A DNA stretch of 46,653 nt, taken from the NCBI GenBank assembly GCA_023249405.1, contig JAHFCR010000020.1, positions 1-46,653 of the forward strand, given 5' to 3'. The notes beneath the pieces are model-generated. The model was not told where the DNA came from. It saw nothing but the letters and a program-made list of their open reading frames with translations, and ran no database searches. A program made the translations under genes and the position numbers. This DNA is from Peptococcaceae bacterium. Its GTDB lineage: Bacteria > Bacillota > DSM-12270 > Thermacetogeniales > Thermacetogeniaceae. Shown here in pieces: positions 29,548 through 36,822 of this stretch (the stretch's first letter is position 1; the number at the start of each line of letters is the position of its first letter).

Positions 29548-29994
29548 ATGAGCACAACTGGCCAAAACGCTCAAAAGTTCAGTTATAATGTTAAACAGAC
29601 CAAAAATGAGTACTCGAAGGTCAATAATCTGGCGCTACGAGGATTTGAGGTTTGTACTTATAAAGATGAAAAAGATTCTAAAGAAGTTGTAAGTCACATT
29701 AGAAAGACAATTTTTGATTACCTTCTGAGCCGTGTGACTTTTACGATCAACGAGGTATACGATGAAGAGATGGACGGCTGGACCGTCGCTGTTCCTGAAA
29801 CTGATCTATACGGCGAAGGCGCCACCAAAGAGGACGCCATTAAAGACCTGATTTATAGTATTCATGAGTATATCTCGATCTATCAGAATTCAGATTTTCT
29901 TTCACAGCACGAACCTGCGGATAAGCAGGCCGCCATTCTCAGACTCATGCGCTGCGAGAATGATGATGAAATACAGAAAATGTTGGGCCTGTAA
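29548..29994 (+). CDS. HicB-like antitoxin-type protein
   Basis: A 148-residue protein behind AAAGGAGG at six bases. Residues about 70-115 (TFTINEVYDEEMDGWTVAVP, then a Gly-Glu-Gly turn and a helix beginning TKEDAIKDLI) match the partial-RNase-H HicB fold. The N-terminal 65 residues are charged and unlike classical HicB. The C terminus lacks an obvious ribbon-helix-helix or helix-turn-helix domain. Two bases separate it from the HicA-like gene. Gene order is antitoxin first, the reverse of classical hicAB. Function as an antitoxin is inferred from fold, size and pairing. Confidence 0.65.
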   Translation: MSTTGQNAQKFSYNVKQTKNEYSKVNNLALRGFEVCTYKDEKDSKEVVSHIRKTIFDYLLSRVTFTINEVYDEEMDGWTVAVPETDLYGEGATKEDAIKDLIYSIHEYISIYQNSDFLSQHEPADKQAAILRLMRCENDDEIQKMLGL

Positions 29995-29996
29995 CG

Positions 29997-30236
29997 ATGC
30001 CACCACGCTTTGATCACGGAGATATCCGCCGTTTATTAAAACATTTTGGGTTTAAGCACATGAGCCAGGCCAGTTTTATCTATGTTGGTCAAACATTTGG
30101 CGCTAATAGAACTGTAAAATTTGACTATCATTCTGACCATACGCAACTCAAAGTTGGTACGGCTGCGCAAATAGCTAAATCTTTAGGCTTCAAAGATCAA
30201 CAGGCCATGAAGAACTACTTCATGGACAACCTTTAG
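29997..30236 (+). CDS. HicA-like toxin-type protein
   Basis: A 79-residue basic protein with the HicA pattern: an N-terminal helix ending in KHFGFKHMSQ, a strand, then KVGTAAQIAKSLGF, the family's LKxGTLxxILxxxG element. HicA toxins are double-stranded RNA-binding-fold mRNA interferases whose catalytic histidine follows a conserved GS. Here that place reads ASFIY, so the histidine appears to be missing. It may be inactive, use another residue, or belong to a related non-nuclease family. It starts two bases after the upstream stop with no clear ribosome-binding site, implying coupling. Confidence 0.6.
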   Translation: MPPRFDHGDIRRLLKHFGFKHMSQASFIYVGQTFGANRTVKFDYHSDHTQLKVGTAAQIAKSLGFKDQQAMKNYFMDNL

Positions 30237-30615
30237 CCTGTTGCCGTCAGTAAATATTTTCAGGAGTGGTAATAATAATCTCGATCTCGTTAATAGTTGG
30301 ATGTGACAAGGACTTTAAATTAACCGGATGCCCTTTCCGGGGGTTCACCATCCACTGAAAAGGAGTGCCCCGCTCTTTTAGAAGCCGCCCTGGAGATTGC
30401 TGCTGCAGGCGGCCATAACATCCCGCTGGTGGGGCCGCCGGGAACAGGCAAAATGCTGCTCGCTCCTTCGCCTCCTTGACGGGGTGGCCCTGCGTGCCGT
30501 TCCCACCGCGCCAGTCATACATGAACGCTACCTGCAAATCTGTAGGGCGCATGAAAGCCAGCCACTCTCCGTCGTGAGATCGGGCCGGGTTCGTTGCTGA
30601 TGTCTGACCGTATCG
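30237..30615. other. Intergenic segment with decayed coding fragments
   Basis: No intact gene is visible. On the + strand it holds the comM relic listed separately. On the minus strand one continuous 101-codon frame runs through it. Its two ends look protein-like and each contains a GHPV tetrapeptide, while its middle is merely the antisense of the comM relic. The ends may be pieces of one lost gene into which the comM fragment was inserted, but I recognise no family. Confidence 0.4.
30387..30464 (+). pseudogene. Relic of a second comM Walker-A region
   Basis: This 78-base stretch aligns without gaps to 32000-32077 in comM. It encodes [15 protein letters not shown] and [11 protein letters not shown], that is, the ATPase P-loop. 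Ten bases differ (about 87% identity), eight of them synonymous. That pattern suggests the copy diverged as a functional gene before decaying. Similarity stops abruptly at both ends. No start, stop or flanking comM sequence is present. Confidence 0.8.
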
Positions 30616-30909
30616 TCAAGGGTGCTTGGTAATCGTCAAAATTGTAATATGGTCCTTTTCCGGACCGTAACACCAGAATATCCGGTAGGCCGCAGGAGTT
30701 GCCTGTTCGACATAGGCCTCGAATACTTTTTCTCCCCGGGGTCCTTTCAGGGTTGTAAATTCGTGAGTCTGAAGCCCTTTATGCCGGGGGTTTTCAGCTA
30801 ACAGACAAAGCCCCTTACTCACAGCCTTATATCTTTTATTCAGACCGCGATCGGACTTGAGAATATTTAACTGATTCCTTGCCTGCTCAGTGAGATATAT
30901 CACAAACAT
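30616..30909 (-). CDS. RelE/ParE-family toxin
   Basis: A 97-residue basic protein. It has an N-terminal TEQARNQLN helix and a strand-rich core with HEFTTLKGPRGEKVFEAYVE followed by AAYRIFWCYGP. The C-terminal ITILTITKHP is typical of a ParE/RelE-like family often paired with a roughly 90-residue antitoxin of the type found upstream. Members inhibit ribosomes or gyrase; the target cannot be told here. It starts eight bases after the antitoxin stop without a strong ribosome-binding site, so expression is probably coupled. Confidence 0.8.
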   Translation of the reverse strand: MFVIYLTEQARNQLNILKSDRGLNKRYKAVSKGLCLLAENPRHKGLQTHEFTTLKGPRGEKVFEAYVEQATPAAYRIFWCYGPEKDHITILTITKHP

Positions 30910-30917
30910 GTCCGTAA

Positions 30918-31196
30918 TTACAGCTCTCCCAGGTCAAGACGGGAGATTTTATCCTCGGAGGCATCCTTAATCCCCTTAAGAACCGATTCCATGGCATCCC
31001 TGTTCTGATAGAGCCATAGTTCGGAGGCGGGGATTTCCACGACAGGTTGCAAAAGAACTTCTCCCCGCTCATTCTTGTAAAGGCGCACCCTCTTGTATCC
31101 CCCCATCAGTTCACCCAGGGTAAGCCTGTTGCGTTCGTCTATCGTCCGGGTATCAATCTCTTTGAACTCATCATGGATCATAAAAGTATTCTCCAT
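30918..31196 (-). CDS. Antitoxin partner of the RelE/ParE-like toxin
   Basis: A 92-residue acidic protein. The N-terminal half (TRTIDERNRLTLGELMGG) resembles an AbrB/SpoVT-like DNA-binding element. The C-terminal half (IPASELWLYQNRDAMESVL, then an acidic tail) is the likely toxin-binding part. The ATG is chosen because GGGAGGTG lies six bases before it; an upstream frame extension would overlap the promoter. A promoter with an inverted repeat lies directly upstream, as expected for an autoregulated module. Confidence 0.75.
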   Translation of the reverse strand: MENTFMIHDEFKEIDTRTIDERNRLTLGELMGGYKRVRLYKNERGEVLLQPVVEIPASELWLYQNRDAMESVLKGIKDASEDKISRLDLGEL

Positions 31197-31217
31197 TTGA
31201 TGCACCTCCCAAAAAAC

Positions 31218-31246
31218 ATAATACCACATCGCCCTAAATGGGTCAA
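31218..31246 (-). promoter_or_regulatory. Sigma-A promoter of the RelE/ParE-like module
   Basis: TTGACC and TATTAT are separated by 17 bases. The -10 ends about 20 bases before the antitoxin start codon. Confidence 0.7.
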
Positions 31247-31256
31247 TGGGATGTGG
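31224..31256 (-). promoter_or_regulatory. Inverted-repeat operator of the RelE/ParE-like module
   Basis: CCACATC and GATGTGG arms, 19 bases apart, bracket the -35 hexamer and touch the spacer. The position would let the antitoxin or complex occlude RNA polymerase. Assignment as an operator is inference from symmetry and location. Confidence 0.55.
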
Positions 31257-31366
31257 CCCCTAAGGTAATGGACATTCGATATGGCCCTTTCAACCCGGCA
31301 GGAAACCCCTTAAGCAGCAACGAATAGATATAGCGGCATAAATTTCCTTATCGTGAGGTCACGCCG

Positions 31367-32920
31367 GTGCTCGGTATCGTGAACTGCTGTTGCTGCCTGG
31401 GAATGAAGACGCACTTCGTCCGGGTGGAGGTGGACGTCTCCCCCGGTCTGCCGGCGTTCAATATTGTAGGGTTGCCCGATACGGCGGTCAGGGAATCCAC
31501 CGAACGGGTGCGCGGCGCGATCAGAAACGCCGGGCTGGAGTTCCCCCTGAAGCGGATCACCGTCAACCTGGCGCCTGCGGACCTGAAAAAGGAGGGCGCC
31601 CTGTTCGACCTGCCGATCGCCGTCGGTATCCTGACCGCCACCGAGCAGATAGCCCAGGAACAGGTGGCCCGGTTTTTGATGGTGGGGGAGTTGTCTCTGG
31701 ATGGCAGCGTCTGCTCCGTTCCGGGGATTATCCTGATGGCGGGAGATATCGCCGCTGAGCGCCCGGGCGCCGCTTTCATCGTCCCCCTGATCAATCTGGA
31801 AGAGGCCTCGCTGGCGCCTGGTATTCAAGTATACGGCGGTGGTCACCTGGCGGAAATAATCTCCTTCCTGCGCGGCCAGAGAGAGATTGCCACCGGCGAC
31901 ACCTGCGACGAGGAGAGGCGTGCGGCCATGCTGAGCGGCGGTGCCGCCGGCTTCAGTCTCGATTTCTCGGAGGTCAGCGGTCAGGAAAAAGTCAAGCGCG
32001 CCCTGGAGATTGCGGCCGCGGGCGGCCATAATATCCTGCTGGTGGGGCCGCCGGGCACGGGTAAAACGCTGCTCGCACGCCGGTTGCCATCCATACTGCC
32101 GCCGATGAACTGGGCGGAATGCCTTGAGGTCACCAAGATCTACAGCGTGGCCGGCCTGCTCCCCCAGGACAGCCCCGTGATCACTGCCAGGCCCTTCCGG
32201 TCGCCCCATCATACCGCCTCGGCGGTCAGCATCATCGGTGGTGGCAGGACGCCTCATCCGGGGGAGATCAGCTTTGCCTCCCACGGCATCCTGTTCCTGG
32301 ACGAACTGCCCGAATTCAACCGAGATGTGCTGGAGGCCCTGAGGGAGCCGCTGGAGGAGAACATGGTCACCGTGGCCAGGGCTGCGGGAGCGTTTACCTA
32401 TCCGGCCAACTTCATCTTCGTTGGCAGTATGAATCCCTGCCAATGCGGCTTTCTCGGCGACCCCAAGAAGACCTGCACCTGCACTCCCTATCAGGCGCAG
32501 CACTACCGCAACCGGATCTCCGGCCCCATCCTGGACCGCATCGATCTGCAGGTGGAGGTGCCGCGGCTGGAACTTGCCGAACTGGCCAATCACAGCCAGG
32601 GAGAAACTTCGGCGGAGATCAGAAAAAGAGTGATCACGGCTCATCAAATAGCGCAGACACGCTTCCAGGACGAAGGGATCATCAACAATGCCGAGATGAA
32701 GGGCCGTCAGATCAAAACCTTCTGTAAACTGCAGCCGGAGCCCCAGGAACTGCTGTACAAGATCTTTCAGAAGTTCGGCCTCAGCATGAGAGCCCTGGAC
32801 CGGGTGCTCAAGGTATCCCGGACGATTGCCGATCTGGCCGGCGCCGAACAGATCGCGCCCCTGCACCTGGCTGAGGCGGTGCAGTACCGCTGCTTCGACC
32901 GTCCCCTCTTCTCTAATTGA
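31367..32920 (+). CDS. comM: YifB/ComM family Mg-chelatase-like AAA+ helicase
   Basis: A 517-residue ComM, a hexameric helicase that promotes branch migration during natural transformation. The N-terminal Lon-substrate-binding-like domain has VEVDVSPGLPAFNIVGLPDTAVRE. Walker A is GPPGTGKTLLARR near residue 225, Walker B FLDELPEFNRDVLE near residue 310, and the cysteine motif NPCQCGF...CTCTP near residue 355. The start is GTG behind a weak GTGAGG; the N-terminal LGIVNCCCCLGM aligns with the usual LAKVxSxALxGL. It is divergent from dprA, whereas the two are usually co-directional. Confidence 0.96.
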   Translation: MLGIVNCCCCLGMKTHFVRVEVDVSPGLPAFNIVGLPDTAVRESTERVRGAIRNAGLEFPLKRITVNLAPADLKKEGALFDLPIAVGILTATEQIAQEQVARFLMVGELSLDGSVCSVPGIILMAGDIAAERPGAAFIVPLINLEEASLAPGIQVYGGGHLAEIISFLRGQREIATGDTCDEERRAAMLSGGAAGFSLDFSEVSGQEKVKRALEIAAAGGHNILLVGPPGTGKTLLARRLPSILPPMNWAECLEVTKIYSVAGLLPQDSPVITARPFRSPHHTASAVSIIGGGRTPHPGEISFASHGILFLDELPEFNRDVLEALREPLEENMVTVARAAGAFTYPANFIFVGSMNPCQCGFLGDPKKTCTCTPYQAQHYRNRISGPILDRIDLQVEVPRLELAELANHSQGETSAEIRKRVITAHQIAQTRFQDEGIINNAEMKGRQIKTFCKLQPEPQELLYKIFQKFGLSMRALDRVLKVSRTIADLAGAEQIAPLHLAEAVQYRCFDRPLFSN

Positions 32921-33247
32921 ACCGCAGTGAACCGCGGACTCTAAATACGATCTCTGCCTACAACTCTACAAGTTCTTGCAATGCGCATCAGCCATTTTTA
33001 AAGGACATACCGGCAAGCCCCCCCTAAATATCCATCCTAACAAAAAAAGTCAATAGTCATTCCATCGGCGTGTACCGAGTTGTCCCTCAGCCCTTCCCGC
33101 AATGCCGTTTCTTTCAGGAATATGTCGAAACAAGCAATTGTTTATCTATAATAGTCATTTGCTGTCGTGCATATCACAGACGCAATCTGTCCCGCTAAGT
33201 TCCTGTCGGGCAGGCCATTGCGCGACATATTGCCCATAAAAAATAAA
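32921..33247. other. Intergenic region after comM
   Basis: This stretch lies between convergent comM and the small membrane protein gene. I see no protein frame with family features, no strong terminator for comM and no RNA gene. A TATAAT on the + strand near 33147 has no good -35. Confidence 0.5.
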
Positions 33248-33277
33248 TGTCCCGGCAGCCGAATCGGCATCGGGACA
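33232..33277 (-). terminator. Rho-independent terminator of the small membrane protein gene
   Basis: A two-part stem, TGTCCCG/CGGGACA with an inner GCCGA/TCGGC, is followed on the minus strand by TTTATTTTTTAT. It lies about 25 bases after the gene's stop codon. Confidence 0.8.
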
Positions 33278-33300
33278 TTGCGGGCGCCTTACCGTGGTCT

Positions 33301-33498
33301 CTACTCTTTTGGCTTTAAGTTTATGGCAATATCCCTGGCAGCATTAGCCAATTGTTCATGCGCTCTCATAAACCGCCATGCCGTAATCAGAATAAAAACA
33401 AAGCCGGCCAATGTGATCAGCATGAAGATACAGTTCAGGATCATTGACGGTGTCGCTAAAGGATTATGCATCATTGGTCCCCCGGGGAATCTGTACAT
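33301..33498 (-). CDS. Small single-pass membrane protein
   Basis: A 65-residue protein of no recognised family. One strongly hydrophobic segment (MILNCIFMLITLAGFVFILI) is followed by a positively charged, helical tail (AWRFMRAHEQLANAARDIA), which predicts a cytoplasmic C terminus. AAGGAGG lies 11 bases before the ATG, and a strong terminator follows. Protein-like composition, ribosome-binding site and terminator together make it a credible gene. Its role is unknown. Confidence 0.65.
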   Translation of the reverse strand: MYRFPGGPMMHNPLATPSMILNCIFMLITLAGFVFILITAWRFMRAHEQLANAARDIAINLKPKE

Positions 33499-33858
33499 CA
33501 GCGTCTGCGCCTCCTTTCTGTTATTTGCATATACGGACGCGGTGATCCGTCTGATCTTCTTACCTTAGTTGCGGCTTACTCTGATTCTATTACTATTTTC
33601 CAATATAATCCTTAGAAATAAATAAGAATTATCTTCATCTGGAACTGAACCGGGTGATAGAGGAATTGACCGCCTCCTTCGAGAATTCTAAGTCATCACC
33701 TTGAGCATAATGGGAACTCAAGCTCATAGCAGAGATAATCTGTCAGCCGGCAATGAGAAATATGGTGAACGGAGTTCATACAATAGAGCAGGGCTTTGGA
33801 ACAGGGCTTTTTTTCGGAATAGTGGGATTGATAGCAAGGCCTGGAGGGAGGCTGTATC
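33499..33858. other. Intergenic region between divergent genes
   Basis: The spacer between the small membrane protein and the DUF151 protein is AT-rich in its left half. TATATT on the minus strand and TTGACC on the + strand hint at promoters for the two genes, but neither has a convincing partner hexamer. No RNA gene was recognised. Confidence 0.4.
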
Positions 33859-34338
33859 ATGATTCCGGTGCTGGTAAAAGAGATCGCCTTCGATATGTCA
33901 TTGAGCCCCGTGGTATTGCTGGTAGACGAAGCCGAACAGCGCGTCCTGCCGATCTGGGTAGGGCCCTTTGAGGCACAGGCGATCGCCATGGCTATCCAGG
34001 GCGTCCTGGCGCCGCGCCCGATGACTCACGACCTGATCAAATCTCTTTGCGAGCACCTGGGTGTGACTGTACGCAGCATGATCATCAGCGACATCAAGGA
34101 TGGCACCTATTTCGCGGAGATGTACCTGCAGACCGCCTCCGGCGAGATCATCGTGGATTCCCGCCCCAGCGATGCCATCGCCCTGGCCCTGAGAACCGGC
34201 GCCAAGATGTATATCTCCGACAAGGTCGCCGACTATACCGTATCCCTCGCCGAACTGATTGACGAGAGCCAGCAGGAGGAACTGCAAAAACTGCTCGGGT
34301 TCGAAGGCCCCGACGATTACAAAAAATCCCTTCACTAA
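33859..34338 (+). CDS. Bifunctional nuclease family protein (DUF151)
   Basis: A 159-residue DUF151/BFN protein. The family pattern is visible: VLPIWVGPFEAQAIAMA near residue 28, RPMTHDLI near residue 53, and the SRPSDAIALALRTGAKMYIS block near residue 95. Plant and bacterial members have been reported as DNA/RNA nucleases; the physiological role in bacteria is not settled. GGAGGGAGG lies eight bases before the ATG. It appears monocistronic and converges on recQ. Confidence 0.92.
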   Translation: MIPVLVKEIAFDMSLSPVVLLVDEAEQRVLPIWVGPFEAQAIAMAIQGVLAPRPMTHDLIKSLCEHLGVTVRSMIISDIKDGTYFAEMYLQTASGEIIVDSRPSDAIALALRTGAKMYISDKVADYTVSLAELIDESQQEELQKLLGFEGPDDYKKSLH

Positions 34339-34447
34339 AAACGCGGTACTGAAGCGGCTTCTCGTATTAACCTTAAGCTTGCAAGCTAGCGCCAAAGATA
34401 AATACTGTGCGTTAGCCCTGATCAAGCCGGGCGAGAGTAAAAATAAG

Positions 34448-36235
34448 TTATTTGCCGGCCTGGTCCCGTTCCTGCAGATAGCGGCAGATCTCCGCCAGGA
34501 ACAACTCCCCGTAGAGAGCAAACTTATGCTCCCCCATGCCCTTGATGGCGAGCATGGCCTCCCGGTCCTGCGGACAGAGACGGCACATCTCGGTCAGGGT
34601 ACTGTCATGGAACACCAGATACGGTGGGATCTGCCGCTGCCGCGACAGTTCCTTGCGCAGCGCCCGCAGCCTCTCAAACAATAGGCCTGCGGCGGGTGCA
34701 GCGGCCGGTGTTTCTGCTCGCGCCCGCCGCTGCACCCGCTCCTCGCCCTGCAGCACCAACCCGGCCTTCTCAGTCAGCTTCAACAGCGGATACTGCCCCT
34801 CGCTCAGCGCCAGATAACCCTCGGCGATCAGGGCGTTGATCAGGTCGACGATCTCCTTTTCCTTCATCGCCTGCAATGCTCCGTACGTCGCCAGCCTGTT
34901 CAGACCGTATTGCAGCACCTTCTTGCCGGTTGAACCCCGCAGGACGGCGGCCACCAGCGTCATTCCGAACCGCTCCCGCAATGACAGCACACATGTGAAA
35001 ATCTGTCGCGCCTCCTCTGTGGCATCCACCAGTTCCCGGTCATCCTGGCAGTTGCCGCACCGGTCGCAGGGGCCATGCGTCTGTTCCCCGAAGTAATCGA
35101 GAATATAGTTGCGCAGGCAGGACGGCGTGTGGCAGTAATCGACTATCAATTGCAGGCGGTGATACTCCTGCGCCTGCCGCTCAGGAGTGATCGGCGACTG
35201 CTCGATCAGGAACTTCTGGATGTGGACATCCTGGGGGCTGAATAACAGGATGCAGTCTGCCGGGTCTCCGTCCCGTCCGGCGCGCCCGGCCTCCTGGTAG
35301 TAAGCCTCGATGCTCCGCGGCATGTTGTAGTGGATCACGTAGCGGACGTTCGACTTGTCGATCCCCATCCCAAAAGCGTTGCTGGCCACCATGATCCGGA
35401 TGTCATCATAGAGAAACTGCTCCTGGTTCTGCGCCCGCTCCCGATCACTCAGCCCGGCATGATAGCGTCCGGCGGCCAATCCCTGCTGCTGCAGGGAGGC
35501 GCAGATCCGGTCCACCTCCCGGCGCGTGGCGGCATAGACGATGCCCGCCTGGTTCCGGTGGGCCTGCACGTACCGCCGCAGATAATCCCGTTTGTTCTCT
35601 CCCCTGACGACGGCCAGGGAGAGGTTCGGCCGGTCAAAGCCGGCGATGTAGATCTCCGGGCAGTCGAGGCGCAGGAGTCGCACAATGTCGTCCCGGACTT
35701 CCGGAGTTGCCGTGGCAGTGAAAGCGGCCACTGCCGGCCGCTGCCGCAGTCTGCCGATCATGGGGGCGATGGCCAGATAGCTGGGCCGGAAATCATGTCC
35801 CCAGTGCGATACACAGTGCGCCTCGTCTACGGCTATCAGGGAAATAGGCAGGGCGGCCAGCATTCCCATAAAGCGCTGGGACTCCAGCCGTTCCGGAGCG
35901 ATATACAGGAGGCGGTAGGATCCGTGTCGCGCCTGTTGCAGGCGACGCTCCGCTTCCGCCCCGTCAAGGGAACTGTTGATGAAGGTAGCCGGTATACCCA
36001 ACTCCTGGAGGGCGTCAACCTGGTCCTTCATCAGGGAGATCAGCGGGGATATGACGATGGTTGTGCCAGGCAGCAGCAACGCAGGGATCTGGTAGCAGAT
36101 CGACTTGCCACCTCCGGTGGGCATGATCCCGAGGGTGTCGCGTCCGGCGATGATGCTGTCGATGACCTGCTGCTGCCCTTCCTTGAAAAAGCGGTATCCA
36201 TAGTACCGCTCCAGGATCTCCCCCGCCTCTGGCAT
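34448..36235 (-). CDS. recQ: ATP-dependent DNA helicase RecQ
   Basis: A 595-residue superfamily 2 3'-to-5' helicase. Walker A is MPTGGGKSICYQ (about residue 40), the DEAH box AVDEAHCVSHWGHDFRP (about 140), and motif VI QEAGRAGRDGDPAD (about 315). The RQC zinc site has CLRNYILDYFGE and CDRCGNC, followed by a winged helix. A C-terminal HRDC domain completes the full-length RecQ form. It acts in recombination and fork repair. It appears to be transcribed alone. Confidence 0.97.
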   Translation of the reverse strand: MPEAGEILERYYGYRFFKEGQQQVIDSIIAGRDTLGIMPTGGGKSICYQIPALLLPGTTIVISPLISLMKDQVDALQELGIPATFINSSLDGAEAERRLQQARHGSYRLLYIAPERLESQRFMGMLAALPISLIAVDEAHCVSHWGHDFRPSYLAIAPMIGRLRQRPAVAAFTATATPEVRDDIVRLLRLDCPEIYIAGFDRPNLSLAVVRGENKRDYLRRYVQAHRNQAGIVYAATRREVDRICASLQQQGLAAGRYHAGLSDRERAQNQEQFLYDDIRIMVASNAFGMGIDKSNVRYVIHYNMPRSIEAYYQEAGRAGRDGDPADCILLFSPQDVHIQKFLIEQSPITPERQAQEYHRLQLIVDYCHTPSCLRNYILDYFGEQTHGPCDRCGNCQDDRELVDATEEARQIFTCVLSLRERFGMTLVAAVLRGSTGKKVLQYGLNRLATYGALQAMKEKEIVDLINALIAEGYLALSEGQYPLLKLTEKAGLVLQGEERVQRRARAETPAAAPAAGLLFERLRALRKELSRQRQIPPYLVFHDSTLTEMCRLCPQDREAMLAIKGMGEHKFALYGELFLAEICRYLQERDQAGK

Positions 36236-36391
36236 CAGTTCCCGTCACTCCCTCAACTTGCAATCCTCTCCAAGCATACTTATTCCCGCAACCAAAAGCA
36301 ACTCCCGCCGCCGGGCGCTCACCGCCGTCCAGGCATGATTTTGGGGGTTCCCTCAACCGGTAACCGGCACAGTAACATGCCGGGCGAACCA

Positions 36392-36423
36392 AATGGGCTC
36401 ATCCGATAACGGATGAGCCCATT
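36392..36423. terminator. Long hairpin terminator between the CBM gene and recQ
   Basis: A perfect 14-bp stem, AATGGGCTCATCCG and its complement, has an ATAA loop and is followed by TTTT on the + strand and ATTTGGTT on the minus strand. It lies about 35 bases after the CBM gene stop and most likely ends that transcript. It may work in both directions. Confidence 0.75.
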
Positions 36424-36457
36424 TTCCATCAGCATTGCCGGTATGCCCATAAAGCCC

Positions 36458-36760
36458 TTAACGCCTGATCTGGTAGCTCCAGTTGAGATTGCTGTTGTTG
36501 TCCCAATTGTTGGCGCCATCCTTGAAACAGAAGTTGAACTGTCCTTCACGGGTGATGTCCACGTTCTGTTCAAAGCCCTCCGAGACCCTGTTCATGTGAT
36601 AATCGTATTCATCCTGCCAGCTGCCCGCCCCGTAACCGGTACGCAGCCAGACCTGGTCGGCCCCTGAACTGGCCAGCAATCCGTGGTATTTGATTTTTAC
36701 TTTATCGCCGACACGGCTGGGAACAGGATTGATGCTGAAGGCCGGGTGTAGGTCGAACAT
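36458..36760 (-). CDS. Stand-alone starch-binding-type carbohydrate-binding module (CBM25/53-like)
   Basis: A 100-residue single-domain protein. VGDKVKIKYHGLLASSGADQ, a tryptophan-rich middle (VWLRTGYGAGSWQDE) and FCFKDGANNWDNNSNLNW at the C terminus match the beta-sandwich fold of CBM25/CBM53 starch-binding modules, with the aromatic ligand residues present. No signal peptide and no catalytic domain are seen. GGAGGG precedes the ATG by about seven bases. It may bind intracellular glycogen or starch; no glycogen gene is nearby. Confidence 0.75.
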   Translation of the reverse strand: MFDLHPAFSINPVPSRVGDKVKIKYHGLLASSGADQVWLRTGYGAGSWQDEYDYHMNRVSEGFEQNVDITREGQFNFCFKDGANNWDNNSNLNWSYQIRR

Positions 36761-36822
36761 ATTGCATCCCTCCGTTTGCGGATATTTGACAACGTTTTTA
36801 TTATGAAAGATCCCGGAGGCTT

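Noticed and set aside
31310-32866. A 518-codon open frame on the minus strand opposite comM.
   Set aside because: It is the antisense of a well-conserved ComM with all catalytic motifs. Its composition (His/Gln/Gly/Arg-rich) is typical of antisense frames in GC-rich genes, and it shows no domain.
33167-33568. A 133-codon + strand frame over the small membrane protein region.
   Set aside because: It is antisense to the minus-strand gene, which has a ribosome-binding site and terminator, and it reads through that terminator hairpin.
33696-33989. A 97-codon minus-strand frame overlapping the DUF151 gene start.
   Set aside because: It is antisense to the conserved N terminus of the DUF151 protein and has no family features.
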